This document shows positions 39,892-48,507 of a DNA stretch of 64,000 bases, piece by piece. The position numbers and the translations under genes were made by a program. The notes under the pieces are model-generated. The model did no database searches and was not told the origin of the DNA. It saw nothing but the letters and a program-made list of their open reading frames with translations. Source of the stretch: an uncultured bacterium (GTDB lineage: Bacteria > Bacillota > Clostridia > Christensenellales > QALW01); assembly GCA_905214315.1 (NCBI GenBank), contig CAJMLN010000005.1, forward strand, positions 10,362 to 74,361, written 5' to 3'. Each line of letters opens with the position of its first letter. Positions within the stretch are counted from its first letter, which is position 1.

Positions 39892-40403
39892 AAATTTGCT
39901 CTAATTGCGGACGTATTTATGACGATGCCTTGATGGCATGCGATCGCTGTGGCTGGAGGGAAGAGAACGATTATTGCTGCTGCAGCGCCGTGCATGAAGC
40001 AGGGGACGTATACTGCAGTATGTGCGGAAAGAAAATTACGCGGACAGAGAAGAGCGGAACCTGTGTTTGTGGAATGGTGAATCCGTCGGATGCGCGGTTT
40101 TGCCGTCAGTGCGGCAAAAAAATTGCGACGGAAGCGGCTGATTTCTGCTGCTGCGGTGCATTTAATCCGATTAACGCGGTATATTGCAGAAACTGCGGAA
40201 AACCGTTGAACAAGGTTCCGTGTCCCGTTTGCGGACAAAGGATGAATCAGGGCAGCGTCTGTGCGTATTGCGGGCATAGAGCGGCTCCGCCGGTGCCGCC
40301 GGTGGGAGCGCTGCCGCCGGTACCTAAAAATCCTGTGGGGCTGGTGATTGGCCTTTGGATTGGCGCATTTTGTTTGCTTAGCGCGATTTGTTTCTTTATT
40401 TAA
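39888..40403 (+). CDS. Multi-zinc-ribbon protein with C-terminal membrane anchor
   Basis: A 171-residue protein made of about five zinc-ribbon pairs (CSNCG, CDRCG, CSMCG, CRQCG, CRNCG, CPVCG, CAYCG and three CCC/CVC clusters), then a proline-rich linker (APPVPPVGALPPVP) and one hydrophobic helix (about 150-170). Such DUF7577/double-zinc-ribbon proteins are common in Clostridia, and their role is unknown; rubredoxin-like ribbons usually hold structure or protein contacts. The GTG start overlaps the ogg stop (GTGA), so it is translationally coupled to ogg. Confidence 0.78.
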   Translation: MKICSNCGRIYDDALMACDRCGWREENDYCCCSAVHEAGDVYCSMCGKKITRTEKSGTCVCGMVNPSDARFCRQCGKKIATEAADFCCCGAFNPINAVYCRNCGKPLNKVPCPVCGQRMNQGSVCAYCGHRAAPPVPPVGALPPVPKNPVGLVIGLWIGAFCLLSAICFFI

Positions 40404-40530
40404 GTCTTATGTTTTGCGCTCGTGCAGCGGGAAACTCAAAAAAACGGAAGTATTTTGCAGGTTACTTTTAGAAAATGCCCGAATCTTTTTCGGAAACGAT
40501 TTCAATATCTCATATGCTGAGCCAAAATGA

Positions 40531-40566
40531 AAAACGGTCCAAAGGAAATTTCTTTTGGACCGTTTT
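40531..40566 (+). terminator. Terminator after the zinc-ribbon gene
   Basis: AAAACGGTCCAAA (40531-40543) and TTTGGACCGTTTT (40554-40566) form a 13-bp stem with flanking A- and T-runs. Confidence 0.85.
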
Positions 40567-40636
40567 ATATTACGATACCGGCTGCTTTTTGTTATTCATA
40601 GAAAAATGAAAAAATAGTGAAAATAAAAAATAAGCC

Positions 40637-40667
40637 TTGACTTGGAGTCAACTCTAAGTGCTATGAT
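40637..40667 (+). promoter_or_regulatory. MerR-type promoter with 19-bp spacer before the DUF3737 gene
   Basis: TTGACT (40637-40642), a 19-bp spacer and TATGAT (40662-40667). The spacer contains the dyad CTTGGAGTCAACTCTAAG (40641-40658). The over-long spacer and this dyad are the signature of MerR-family activation by DNA twisting, and CTTGGAGT-ACTCTAAG resembles operators of AdhR/NmlR-type MerR proteins that sense aldehydes or thiol stress. Confidence 0.8.
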
Positions 40668-40700
40668 AAAAACAATAAAGTTATAATGCGAGGAATATCA

Positions 40701-41543
40701 ATGCAAATTGAAAATAAAATTTACGATGAAGAACGGGCCCTGTATCATTTGCAGAGGACAACGGTTAAGGACTGTACTTTTGCCGGTGCGGCTGACGGAG
40801 AATCTGCTTTAAAGGAGTGCCGGCATATTGTAGTAGCTGACTGCAGGTTCGCATTGCGGTATCCGATTTGGCACGCAAGGGATTTTTTAGTTCAACGTTC
40901 CAAAATGGAAGAAACCGCGCGGGCACCGCTTTGGTACTGCAGGGACGGAAGAATTGCCGATACTGAAATTTTGGGAATAAAGTGTCTGCGGGAATGTGAG
41001 AATATTGCTTTAGAAGGATGCAAGATCGTTTCCTCTGAATTCGGATGGCGGTGCCGCAAAATCAAAAGCACGGACTGCCGGATTGAATCGGAATATTTTT
41101 TATTTGAAAGCAAGGATGCTCAAATACGTTCCCTTGAGCTGCAGGGAAAATATTCGTTTCAGTATACCAGGGGAATCGTAATTGAGGATTCGGTGCTGAA
41201 CACCAAGGATGCGTTCTGGCACAGCAAAAACGTAACTGTGAGAAACAGCACGGTTCAGGGAGAATATTTAGGATGGTATTCCGAGGGATTGACGCTGGAG
41301 AATTGCCGGATTATGGGTACACAGCCTTTATGCTACTGCAAAAAACTGAAGCTGACCAACTGTACCATGGAGCAGGCGGATCTTGCGTTTGAATATTCTG
41401 AAGTAGAGGCTCAGATCAGCGGAGAAATTCTTTCGGTCAAGAATCCAAAATCGGGCTTTATTACCGCGGACAAAATCGGAGATGTGATATGGGAGGATTC
41501 ACTGATGAGATCAAATTGCAGAATTACACAGAGAAGGGGATAG
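40701..41543 (+). CDS. DUF3737 family protein (predicted beta-helix)
   Basis: A 280-residue cytosolic protein made of repeating short strands with alternating Cys/Leu/Ile and Asp/Asn turns (for example LKECRHIVVADCRF, LRECENIALEGCKI, ENCRIMG), the pattern of a right-handed beta-helix and of DUF3737. No catalytic motif is recognised. The start at 40701 is set by GAGGAATATCA; the ATG at 40686 is part of the promoter region. A MerR-type promoter at 40637-40667 implies induction by a stress signal. The regulator gene is not in the window. Confidence 0.8.
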   Translation: MQIENKIYDEERALYHLQRTTVKDCTFAGAADGESALKECRHIVVADCRFALRYPIWHARDFLVQRSKMEETARAPLWYCRDGRIADTEILGIKCLRECENIALEGCKIVSSEFGWRCRKIKSTDCRIESEYFLFESKDAQIRSLELQGKYSFQYTRGIVIEDSVLNTKDAFWHSKNVTVRNSTVQGEYLGWYSEGLTLENCRIMGTQPLCYCKKLKLTNCTMEQADLAFEYSEVEAQISGEILSVKNPKSGFITADKIGDVIWEDSLMRSNCRITQRRG

Positions 41544-41575
41544 GGCTTTGTGTATTTCCGCGGCAGGGAGGAACA

Positions 41576-42415
41576 ATGGGTAAGCGGATTGAACATGTAA
41601 AAAGAATGGGAATTGCAGGACTGGTGATGCTCAGTATGCTGTTTTTGACGGCGTGCGGAGGGAGGGATACGGCTTGGACCTTCCCCACGGCTGCTGTTTC
41701 AGAGAGTGCGGTTACCCCAAAGGTCTCTCCGGGACCGATCAGCCTGCATGTTGCCACATATAATATTCAGCACGGCGCTATGGTAGACTGTGATTATTCG
41801 CTGATCGGCCAAAAGATTGCAGAGCTTGAGATTGATGTAATAGGTCTGCAGGAAGTGGATCAGAAGACGGAACGTATCGGCGGACGGGACGCGCTGCAGG
41901 AGCTTTCAATGGCATCGGGGTGTCCGTTTTATGCGTTTGCCAAGGCTCTTGATCTTTTGGGCGGCGAATACGGCGTTGCCATTTTAAGCCGGTATGAAAT
42001 CGTAAGCTTTGAAACCGTATTGCTCTATTCCGAAGGGACGGAGCAGCGTGTGCTGGGGCATGCGGTTCTTCGTGTCGGGACGGAACTGATTGATTTTTTT
42101 GTAACGCATTTAACTTTTGGAAGAAATACAGATATTCGGAAAAGACAGTTGGAGGATATTGCGCAGGAACTTGCAAAAACGGAGGAGTATCTAATTACTG
42201 GAGATTTTAATACATCGGATTATCAGGAGTTTGAGATATTTCCCGGCGCGACGCCTTTAAACTGCTTTGAGCGGTATTTTGAAACCTTTTATACTTATCA
42301 CTTGGGGTCGGACAATATTATTCTGTCCTCAGGCTGGAGCGGTGATGCTGTTCAAATGGAAACATTTCAATATTCGGATCATTATATGCTGCATGCCATG
42401 GTTACTCAACAGTAG
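41576..42415 (+). CDS. EEP-family lipoprotein (endonuclease/phosphatase fold)
   Basis: A 279-residue lipoprotein: basic N terminus, hydrophobic stretch and lipobox LTAC (about residues 23-28), a Thr/Ser/Pro linker, then an EEP domain with ATYNIQHG, GLQEVDQK, VTHLTFGR, ITGDFNTSDY and YSDHYML. The catalytic residues are kept except that the usual DYIF/DHIF block reads DNIILSSG, so one ligand residue may differ. Surface EEP enzymes of this kind may be nucleases or phosphatases. The start at 41576 is set by GGGAGGAACA; a longer frame overlaps the DUF3737 gene. It probably shares that gene's MerR-type promoter. Confidence 0.82.
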   Translation: MGKRIEHVKRMGIAGLVMLSMLFLTACGGRDTAWTFPTAAVSESAVTPKVSPGPISLHVATYNIQHGAMVDCDYSLIGQKIAELEIDVIGLQEVDQKTERIGGRDALQELSMASGCPFYAFAKALDLLGGEYGVAILSRYEIVSFETVLLYSEGTEQRVLGHAVLRVGTELIDFFVTHLTFGRNTDIRKRQLEDIAQELAKTEEYLITGDFNTSDYQEFEIFPGATPLNCFERYFETFYTYHLGSDNIILSSGWSGDAVQMETFQYSDHYMLHAMVTQQ

Positions 42416-42530
42416 CGTATATCTTTTAAGCCCCGATTTTTACAGTAAAAGCAGAGGATAAGCCTTTTTTAGGTGACAGTTCCAGAGAAATGGATCCGTA
42501 TGCTGTAAAAAGCATCGTCAATTTTATAAA

Positions 42531-42561
42531 AAAGAGATCCGGTGCGTTGCCGGATCTCTTT
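42531..42561. terminator. Bidirectional terminator between the EEP lipoprotein and asnB
   Basis: AAAGAGATCCGG (42531-42542) pairs with CCGGATCTCTTT (42550-42561). On the minus strand it is followed by six T residues, so it mainly serves asnB. Confidence 0.85.
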
Positions 42562-42583
42562 GCAGAGATTGACTGCTGTTTTA

Positions 42584-44161
42584 TTATTTTCCACTTTCAC
42601 CGTAGTTTGAAAGGACTCTGGCGGAGGGATCGTTTACATCGCAGCCCTGCCAGGCTTTGTTTGGCATCCAGAAATCCGTAATCATTTGTGATTGCCCGGG
42701 ATAATATTTTTCAAATATTTCACGGTAAAGAAGCGATTCTTTGGTAAACGGTGTGGCATGCGTATACCGCAGGCGTTTTTGCACATATTCTTTTTGCGTA
42801 TAGTGGCTTTCTGCATATTCCTTCAGGTAATCTACCATGGAATGGCCCACGGCGTCGGAAAAGGCAGCTTTTTCACGGTAAAGAATATCAGAAGGAAGAT
42901 AATCCCCCTCAAAAGCCCGGCGAAGCAAATATTTCCCCTTGCCGTAGGAATTGAGCTTTTTTTGCGGATCTACGGACATTACATATTTTACAAAATCCAA
43001 ATCTCCGAATGGCACGCGGGCTTCTAAGGAATTGACTGAAATACAGCGGTCGGCGCGCAGGACATCGTACATATGCAGCTCCCGGATTCGTTTTTCCGAT
43101 TCTTTTTGGAATTCCTCGGCTGAAGGCGCAAAATCGGTATATTTATAGCCGAACAGCTCATCAGAGATTTCGCCGGTCAGCAGAACACGGATATCCGTGT
43201 TTTCATGGATCCATTTGCAGAGAAGATACATTCCCATGCTGGCACGGATGGTAGTGATATCATAGGTTCCCAGCAGGTGAATGACTTCTTCTAATGTATT
43301 CAGCACCTGCTGTTTTGTCATTAGAACCTCTGTATGTCTGCTGCCGATATAATCGGCTACTTGTCTGGCATATTTTAAATCAATGGCGTCCTCGCGCATA
43401 CCGATGGCAAAGGTGCGGATGGGTGCTTTGCTTTTTTTGGCGGCAATTGCACATACAAGGGAGGAATCAAGACCGCCGGAGAGTAAAAAACCGATTTTGG
43501 CATCGGCGACCAGCCTTTTTTCTACCCCCGTAATCAGCTTATCATGAATATTTTTGCAAACGATTTCCAGGTCGTCATAACAAACGGTTTTTACCCGCGC
43601 AATATCGTCATAGCAAATAAAGCGGCCGTTTTTATAATAATGTCCCGGGGGAAAGGGAAGAATCGTATCGCATAGCCCTGTAAGGTTTTTTGCTTCGCTT
43701 GCAAAAACAAGCGCACCGTATTTATCATACCCGTAATAAAGCGGACGGATACCGATAGGATCCCTTGCGGCGATATATTCCTTTGTTTGTGCGTCATACA
43801 AGATCAGTGCAAATTCGGCATCCAGCATTGAAAACATATCGGTTCCGTATTCCCGGTACATCGGCAGCAGAATTTCGCAGTCAGAACCGCTTTGGAACGT
43901 GTACTTTTTGGACAGCTGTGCCTTTAATTTTTCATATCCGTATATTTCCCCGTTACATACGGCGTAATTGCCATCCAGTTCAAATGGCTGCATACCCTCG
44001 GGCGTCAGCCCCATAATAGCCAAGCGGTGAAATCCCAGTAACCCATTCCCTGTGTCGATGATTCTGCTGTCGTCAGGTCCCCTGGAAATTGTTTGGTCAA
44101 AGCCTTTTTTAAAAGCAGAAAAGTCGGCACAGCTGTCGCAATACCCCATAATGGAACACAT
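42584..44161 (-). CDS. asnB: Asparagine synthase, glutamine-hydrolysing
   Basis: A 525-residue enzyme making asparagine from aspartate, ATP and glutamine. The start at 44161 places the N-terminal nucleophile Cys2 (MCSIMGYC) correctly and follows AAGGAGGATTTTACC. The Ntn glutaminase domain covers about 1-200 (RGPDDSRII, NGEIYGY, GSDCEILL), and the PP-loop synthetase domain starts at LLSGGLDSSLV. Length matches AsnB. It lies behind a T-box leader at 44193-44413 whose specifier AAC reads asparagine, so it should be induced when charged tRNA-Asn is short. Confidence 0.95.
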   Translation of the reverse strand: MCSIMGYCDSCADFSAFKKGFDQTISRGPDDSRIIDTGNGLLGFHRLAIMGLTPEGMQPFELDGNYAVCNGEIYGYEKLKAQLSKKYTFQSGSDCEILLPMYREYGTDMFSMLDAEFALILYDAQTKEYIAARDPIGIRPLYYGYDKYGALVFASEAKNLTGLCDTILPFPPGHYYKNGRFICYDDIARVKTVCYDDLEIVCKNIHDKLITGVEKRLVADAKIGFLLSGGLDSSLVCAIAAKKSKAPIRTFAIGMREDAIDLKYARQVADYIGSRHTEVLMTKQQVLNTLEEVIHLLGTYDITTIRASMGMYLLCKWIHENTDIRVLLTGEISDELFGYKYTDFAPSAEEFQKESEKRIRELHMYDVLRADRCISVNSLEARVPFGDLDFVKYVMSVDPQKKLNSYGKGKYLLRRAFEGDYLPSDILYREKAAFSDAVGHSMVDYLKEYAESHYTQKEYVQKRLRYTHATPFTKESLLYREIFEKYYPGQSQMITDFWMPNKAWQGCDVNDPSARVLSNYGESGK

Positions 44162-44192
44162 GGTAAAATCCTCCTTATACATTCAGCATTCA

Positions 44193-44413
44193 ATAGGGCA
44201 AGTGCTGGAACTCGCTGTGCCACCTATCTTTTTTCTCTTACCGGCTTTTCACAAAGCCTTGCCCCGGTAACGGGGGGCAATTCGGCGCGCTTACTTGGAA
44301 TTTTCCTTTGGGCTTGCAGCTTATCCGGTGTTCTTCTCACGGACTCGGCTGTATGGCTTTCACTATCCCATACTCGCTGAAAGGGATTTTCCGTGATACT
44401 TCTCCGGATTCAA
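44193..44413 (-). ncRNA. T-box riboswitch for tRNA-Asn, upstream of asnB
   Basis: Stem I base ATCCGG/CCGGAT (44409-44404 with 44328-44323) bounds an internal loop with AGTA on the 5' side and, on the 3' side, specifier AAC (44332-44330) followed by A. The apical part CAGCGAGTATGGGATAGTG and CCATAC matches the T-box distal consensus. The antiterminator is ATAGG/CCTAT and GCGAGT/ACTTGC with the 7-nt bulge TGGCACA (44222-44216). TGGC pairs with GCCA, and the discriminator of tRNA-Asn is G. No terminator is visible before asnB, so control may be translational. Confidence 0.88.
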
Positions 44414-44423
44414 ACGCTTTTTA

Positions 44424-46151
44424 TTATTCTACGTCCTGAAGAGCGTCATATCCTTCTTCACCGGTGCGGACCTTCACAATATTTTCAACATCGTAAACAA
44501 AGATCTTGCCGTCTCCGATATGGCCGGTATAGAGAGCTTTTTTTGCTGTTTCAATCACGTTCCGTACCGGGATTTTGCTTACCACGATATCAACTTGCAC
44601 CTTCGGCAGAAGATTCGTTTCTACCGGGACGCCACGGTAATATTCCGGCCGGCCTCCCTGTACGCCGCAGCCGAGTACGTGAGAAACTGTCATTCCGGTA
44701 ATTCCAAGCTCGCTCATTGCTGCTTTCAGGGCATCAAAACGGGATTCTTTACAGATGATTTCTATTTTTGTGAACTTGGGTGTACCGTCTTCAAAAACAG
44801 GCATCTTTTTTACGGGAACCGCTTCGGCGACCGGAACGTCAGCAGAGATTGCGGTGATTCCATCCTCCGGGGCGAAGGAAGCATATTTATTTACTGCGGG
44901 AGCAAAGTCGGGATAGGCACTGGGAAGACCGTGCTCAGAGATATCCAGTCCGGCGAGTTCATCTTCTGCCGAAGCCCGGAGTCCATGTGCTTTGCGGATT
45001 ACGGCAAAGGTGATAACCATCATAACGGTTGCATATACGGCCACAGTCAGAACACCCAACGCTTGGATGCCCAACAGCTGGAAAGAACCGGTATATAAGA
45101 GACCGGAAAGGCCAGCGGGGGCGTCGGGATTGGCCAGCAGGCCCACGGCCAGCGTTCCCCAGATGCCGTTTGCCATATGCACGCCGACCGCGCCTACGGG
45201 ATCGTCGATATGAAATTTCAGGTCAAGAGCTTCAACGACGACAACGACAAGGATGCCGGATACAATTCCTACCACCGTCGCACCGATTGCATCCAGGGCG
45301 TCACAGCCGGCGGTGATGCCGACAAGGCCCGCCAAGGAGGCGTTGAGACACATGGATACATCGGGCTTTCCATTTTTGATCCAGGTATAGATCATTGTGG
45401 TTACTGTCGCTAAGGCCGGTGCGATTGTAGTGGTAAGAAAGACAGAGGCGAGTTCAGACGGTGTGGTTGCGGCCGCCCCGTTAAAGCCATACCAGCCCAG
45501 CCACAGAATGAATACGCCGAGCGCACCAAGTGTAATGGAATGACCTGGAATGGCATTGACCTTTATTACTTTTCCGTTCTTATCCTTCACATATTTTCCA
45601 ATACGAGGCCCCAGGAAAATAGCCCCTACTAATGCGGCGATGCCGCCTACCATGTGAATGGCGCAGGATCCTGCGTAATCATGGAATCCAAGCTGTGACA
45701 GCCAGCCGCCGCCCCAGATCCAGTGCGCTTCAATTGGGTAAATGACAAGAGAGATCACAGCCGAATAAATACAATAGGCAGAAAATTTTGTACGTTCTGC
45801 CATTGCGCCGGAGACGATAGTAGCTGCTGTTGCACAAAAAATTAGATTGAACACGAAAGTTGAGGCCCCGGTAAAGCCGCCGTCGGCAGGGCTTGCAATA
45901 AATGCTTTAAAGTTCGCCCACATATCCATGTTCGGCAGACCGATTAACCCGAATAAAGTATCCTCACCCATCATCAGCGTGTAGCCAAGCAGAGAAAATA
46001 CCACAGTACCGATGCAAAAATCCATCAGATTTTTCATGATGATATTGCCGGCGTTTTTAGCCCTGGTAAAACCTGTTTCTACCATGGCAAAGCCCGCTTG
46101 CATCCAGAAGACGAGGGCTGCTCCAATCAGGAGCCAGAATTCTATTGTCAT
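44424..46151 (-). CDS. Ammonium transporter Amt fused to a C-terminal PII (GlnK-like) domain
   Basis: A 575-residue fusion. Residues about 1-400 are an eleven-helix Amt/Rh channel (AMAERTKFSAYCIYS, GHSITLGALGVFILWLGWYGFN, the pore histidines in AIHMVGG and GVHMANGIWG). After a linker of about 60 residues comes a complete PII domain (about 464-575) with FTKIEIICKESRFDALKAAM, the T-loop QGGRPEYYRGVPVETNLLPK, and GDGKIFVYDVENIVKVRTGEEG. Separate GlnK normally plugs AmtB; here sensor and channel are one chain. AAAGGTGG precedes the ATG at 46151. It lies 16 bp after glnN and before the asnB T-box. Confidence 0.92.
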   Translation of the reverse strand: MTIEFWLLIGAALVFWMQAGFAMVETGFTRAKNAGNIIMKNLMDFCIGTVVFSLLGYTLMMGEDTLFGLIGLPNMDMWANFKAFIASPADGGFTGASTFVFNLIFCATAATIVSGAMAERTKFSAYCIYSAVISLVIYPIEAHWIWGGGWLSQLGFHDYAGSCAIHMVGGIAALVGAIFLGPRIGKYVKDKNGKVIKVNAIPGHSITLGALGVFILWLGWYGFNGAAATTPSELASVFLTTTIAPALATVTTMIYTWIKNGKPDVSMCLNASLAGLVGITAGCDALDAIGATVVGIVSGILVVVVVEALDLKFHIDDPVGAVGVHMANGIWGTLAVGLLANPDAPAGLSGLLYTGSFQLLGIQALGVLTVAVYATVMMVITFAVIRKAHGLRASAEDELAGLDISEHGLPSAYPDFAPAVNKYASFAPEDGITAISADVPVAEAVPVKKMPVFEDGTPKFTKIEIICKESRFDALKAAMSELGITGMTVSHVLGCGVQGGRPEYYRGVPVETNLLPKVQVDIVVSKIPVRNVIETAKKALYTGHIGDGKIFVYDVENIVKVRTGEEGYDALQDVE

Positions 46152-46167
46152 AAAAAACACCACCTTT

Positions 46168-48264
46168 TTATTTTACACTAAACAGCAGTTTTTCATAGGT
46201 CGGGAAAGGCCAATATTTTTCTGCTGTAAGAGTTTCCGCTTCGTCGCAGACGACCCGCAGCTCCGCCATTTTCTGAAGAATAATATCGCGGATGATACAG
46301 GAGGCCTCAGTAATATCGGCGCACGTTTGATATTTGATCAGTGAAGTCTCCAGTGCCGATGTTGCCGCGTCGATTTCATCGACCAGGACGGATAATTTTT
46401 TAATAGCACCCTTTTCATATTTACCAGAAAGCTCCGGAACAACGGCAAGCTTGACTGCAAGCGTATCGGCAAGTTCTTTTGTATAGGCTTCTACTGCCGG
46501 AAGGATTTCTTTTTTTGCCATATCCACCATAGTGAGTGCTTCAATATTTACGGTTTTGCAATAGTTTTCCAGCGTGATCTCATATCGGGACTGAATTTCC
46601 GCCGGAGAAAATATTTTATGAGAGGTGAGCATCTCCACATTCTTTTTTTCTAAAATTGCAGGCAGCGCATCCGGTGTAGTGCGCAGATTCAAAAGCCCTC
46701 TTTTTTCTGTTGCCTCTTTAATCCAGGCATCGTCATAACCGTTTCCGTTGAAAATGATACGCTTGTGATCCTTAATCGTTTTTTGAATCATGTCGTGCAG
46801 CGCCGTTTCAAAATTCTCCGCGTTTTCCAGCCGGTCGGCGTAGATCTTTAAAGATTCAGCAACCGCGGCATTCAGCATAATGTTGGCGCAGGCGATGCTG
46901 TTGGAAGAGCCGAGCATACGAAATTCGAATTTGTTCCCGGTAAAGGCGAAGGGGGAAGTCCGGTTGCGGTCGGTTGTATCGCGGGTAAATCGGGGCAGTA
47001 CATGAACGCCGAGCTTCATAACTGTTTTTTCTGCCGCACTGTAAGGAGTATCGTTTTCAATTGCTTCCAGTACGGCGGTCAGTTCGTCGCCGAGAAACAT
47101 GGATACTACTGCAGGAGGCGCTTCGTTTGCGCCTAAGCGGTGATCGTTTCCGGCCGTAGCGACCGATAGACGCAGCAGATCTTGATAGTCATCCACAGCT
47201 TTGATCACTGCACAGAGGAACAACAGAAACTGGGCATTTTCGTAAGGGGTTTCACCGGGAGTCAGCAGGTTCACGCCGGTATTGGTTGCCATGGACCAGT
47301 TGTTATGTTTGCCGCTGCCGTTGACACCGGCAAAAGGCTTCTCATGCAACAGGCATACGAGCCCATGACGCGAGGCCACTTTTTGCATGACTTCCATGGT
47401 AAGCTGGTTGTGGTCGGTAGCAATATTGGTGGTAGTATAGATTGGCGCTAATTCATGCTGCGCGGGAGCCACTTCGTTATGCTCCGTTTTTGCAAGGATT
47501 CCAAGCTTCCAAAGCTCTTCGTTCAAATCTGCCATATAGGCCGCGACCCTTGGTTTGATGACACCAAAATAGTGATCGTCCATTTCCTGCCCTTTTGGGG
47601 GCTTGGCACCGAAAAGGGTTCGGCCGGTAAACATTAGATCTTTGCGCTGTTCATACACTGCTTTATCGATCAGAAAATATTCCTGTTCAGGACCTACGGA
47701 GGTACGTACACACTTTACCTCGGTATTTCCAAACAGCCGGAGGATGCGCAGCGCCTGTTTGTTCAGAGCTTCCATTGAGCGGAGCAGAGGCGTCTTTTTG
47801 TCCAGAGCTTCTCCGCCGTAGGAACAGAACGCGGTGGGAATACAGAGAGTTTTATCCTTGATAAAAGCGTAGGAGGTAGGATCCCAGGCCGTATAGCCTC
47901 TGGCTTCAAAGGTGGCGCGCAGTCCGCCGGAAGGAAAAGAAGAAGCATCGGGTTCTCCTTTTATCAGTTCTTTGCCGGAAAATTCCATAATAACGCGTCC
48001 GTCGGGGGCGGGAGAAATAAAGCTGTCATGCTTTTCCGCGGTAATACCGGTAAGGGGCTGGAACCAGTGTGTAAAATGTGTTGCGCCGTGTGCAATGGCC
48101 CAGTCCTTCATAGCTGCTGCAACAGCATTGGCAACATCATTGTTCAGCTTGGCGCCTTCATCAATCGTTTTTTTGAGCGATTCGTAGATGTCAGCGGACA
48201 GGTTCGCTTTCATGACTCTGTCGTCAAAAACGAGATTTCCGAAATAATCTGATACTGTGTTCAT
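46168..48264 (-). CDS. glnN: Glutamine synthetase type III
   Basis: A 698-residue GSIII making glutamine from glutamate, ammonia and ATP. Length and blocks fit GSIII, not GSI: SFPSGGLRATFEARGYTAWDPTS, VGPEQEYFLID, EHNEVAPAQHELAP, HEKPFAGVNGSGKHNNWS, and FAFTGNKFEFRMLGSSNS. Start at 48264 is fixed by AAGGAGTG. First gene of the minus-strand nitrogen operon with the Amt-PII gene. Its leader holds an AAAGGC-loop hairpin and terminator, the target type of the ANTAR regulator encoded at the far end of the divergent operon. Confidence 0.96.
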   Translation of the reverse strand: MNTVSDYFGNLVFDDRVMKANLSADIYESLKKTIDEGAKLNNDVANAVAAAMKDWAIAHGATHFTHWFQPLTGITAEKHDSFISPAPDGRVIMEFSGKELIKGEPDASSFPSGGLRATFEARGYTAWDPTSYAFIKDKTLCIPTAFCSYGGEALDKKTPLLRSMEALNKQALRILRLFGNTEVKCVRTSVGPEQEYFLIDKAVYEQRKDLMFTGRTLFGAKPPKGQEMDDHYFGVIKPRVAAYMADLNEELWKLGILAKTEHNEVAPAQHELAPIYTTTNIATDHNQLTMEVMQKVASRHGLVCLLHEKPFAGVNGSGKHNNWSMATNTGVNLLTPGETPYENAQFLLFLCAVIKAVDDYQDLLRLSVATAGNDHRLGANEAPPAVVSMFLGDELTAVLEAIENDTPYSAAEKTVMKLGVHVLPRFTRDTTDRNRTSPFAFTGNKFEFRMLGSSNSIACANIMLNAAVAESLKIYADRLENAENFETALHDMIQKTIKDHKRIIFNGNGYDDAWIKEATEKRGLLNLRTTPDALPAILEKKNVEMLTSHKIFSPAEIQSRYEITLENYCKTVNIEALTMVDMAKKEILPAVEAYTKELADTLAVKLAVVPELSGKYEKGAIKKLSVLVDEIDAATSALETSLIKYQTCADITEASCIIRDIILQKMAELRVVCDEAETLTAEKYWPFPTYEKLLFSVK

Positions 48265-48349
48265 AAAACTACACTCCTTTTTTAATAAAAAATAAGACAA
48301 TACACCTTGAAAGACCAAGACGTCATTGCCTCGTTTTATTTATAAAAAG

Positions 48350-48397
48350 AAAAAAGCGCCTCAGAGAAATTGTTTATCTCTAAGACGCCTTTGCCTT
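48350..48397 (-). promoter_or_regulatory. ANTAR-type antitermination leader of glnN
   Basis: On the minus strand AAGGC (48397-48393), hexaloop AAAGGC (48392-48387) and GTCTT (48386-48382) form a hairpin whose loop has A1 and G4, the ANTAR recognition pattern. Its 3' arm is also the 5' arm of a terminator: GGCGTCTTAGAGA (48389-48377) pairs with TCTCTGAGGCGC, then a run of six T. The two folds exclude each other. Confidence 0.8.
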
Positions 48398-48407
48398 TAT
48401 GGGTAAT

Positions 48408-48435
48408 AGTTTACTCGCTTTTTTTGATTTGTCAA
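48408..48435 (-). promoter_or_regulatory. glnN promoter
   Basis: Minus strand TTGACA (48435-48430), 16 bp, TAAACT (48413-48408). Transcription would start only a few bases before the ANTAR-type hairpin. Confidence 0.7.
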
Positions 48436-48471
48436 GTCTTTTTTTAAAAAAATTTTTCTTTTAAAAACCGA

Positions 48472-48500
48472 TTGACAGAGCCTGGCATATATGCTATGAT
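48472..48500 (+). promoter_or_regulatory. Promoter of the split glutamate synthase operon
   Basis: TTGACA (48472-48477), 17 bp, TATGAT (48495-48500) preceded by TGC (extended -10). The start would fall at about 48507, the first base of the leader hairpin. Confidence 0.82.
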
Positions 48501-48507
48501 GTAGCCT

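Noticed and set aside
44351..44383. Possible pseudoknot (GTATGG/CCATAC crossing CTTTCA/TGAAAG)
   Set aside because: The crossing stems leave no connecting loop, and the region fits stem I of a T-box better; the CTTTCA pairing is taken as coincidental.
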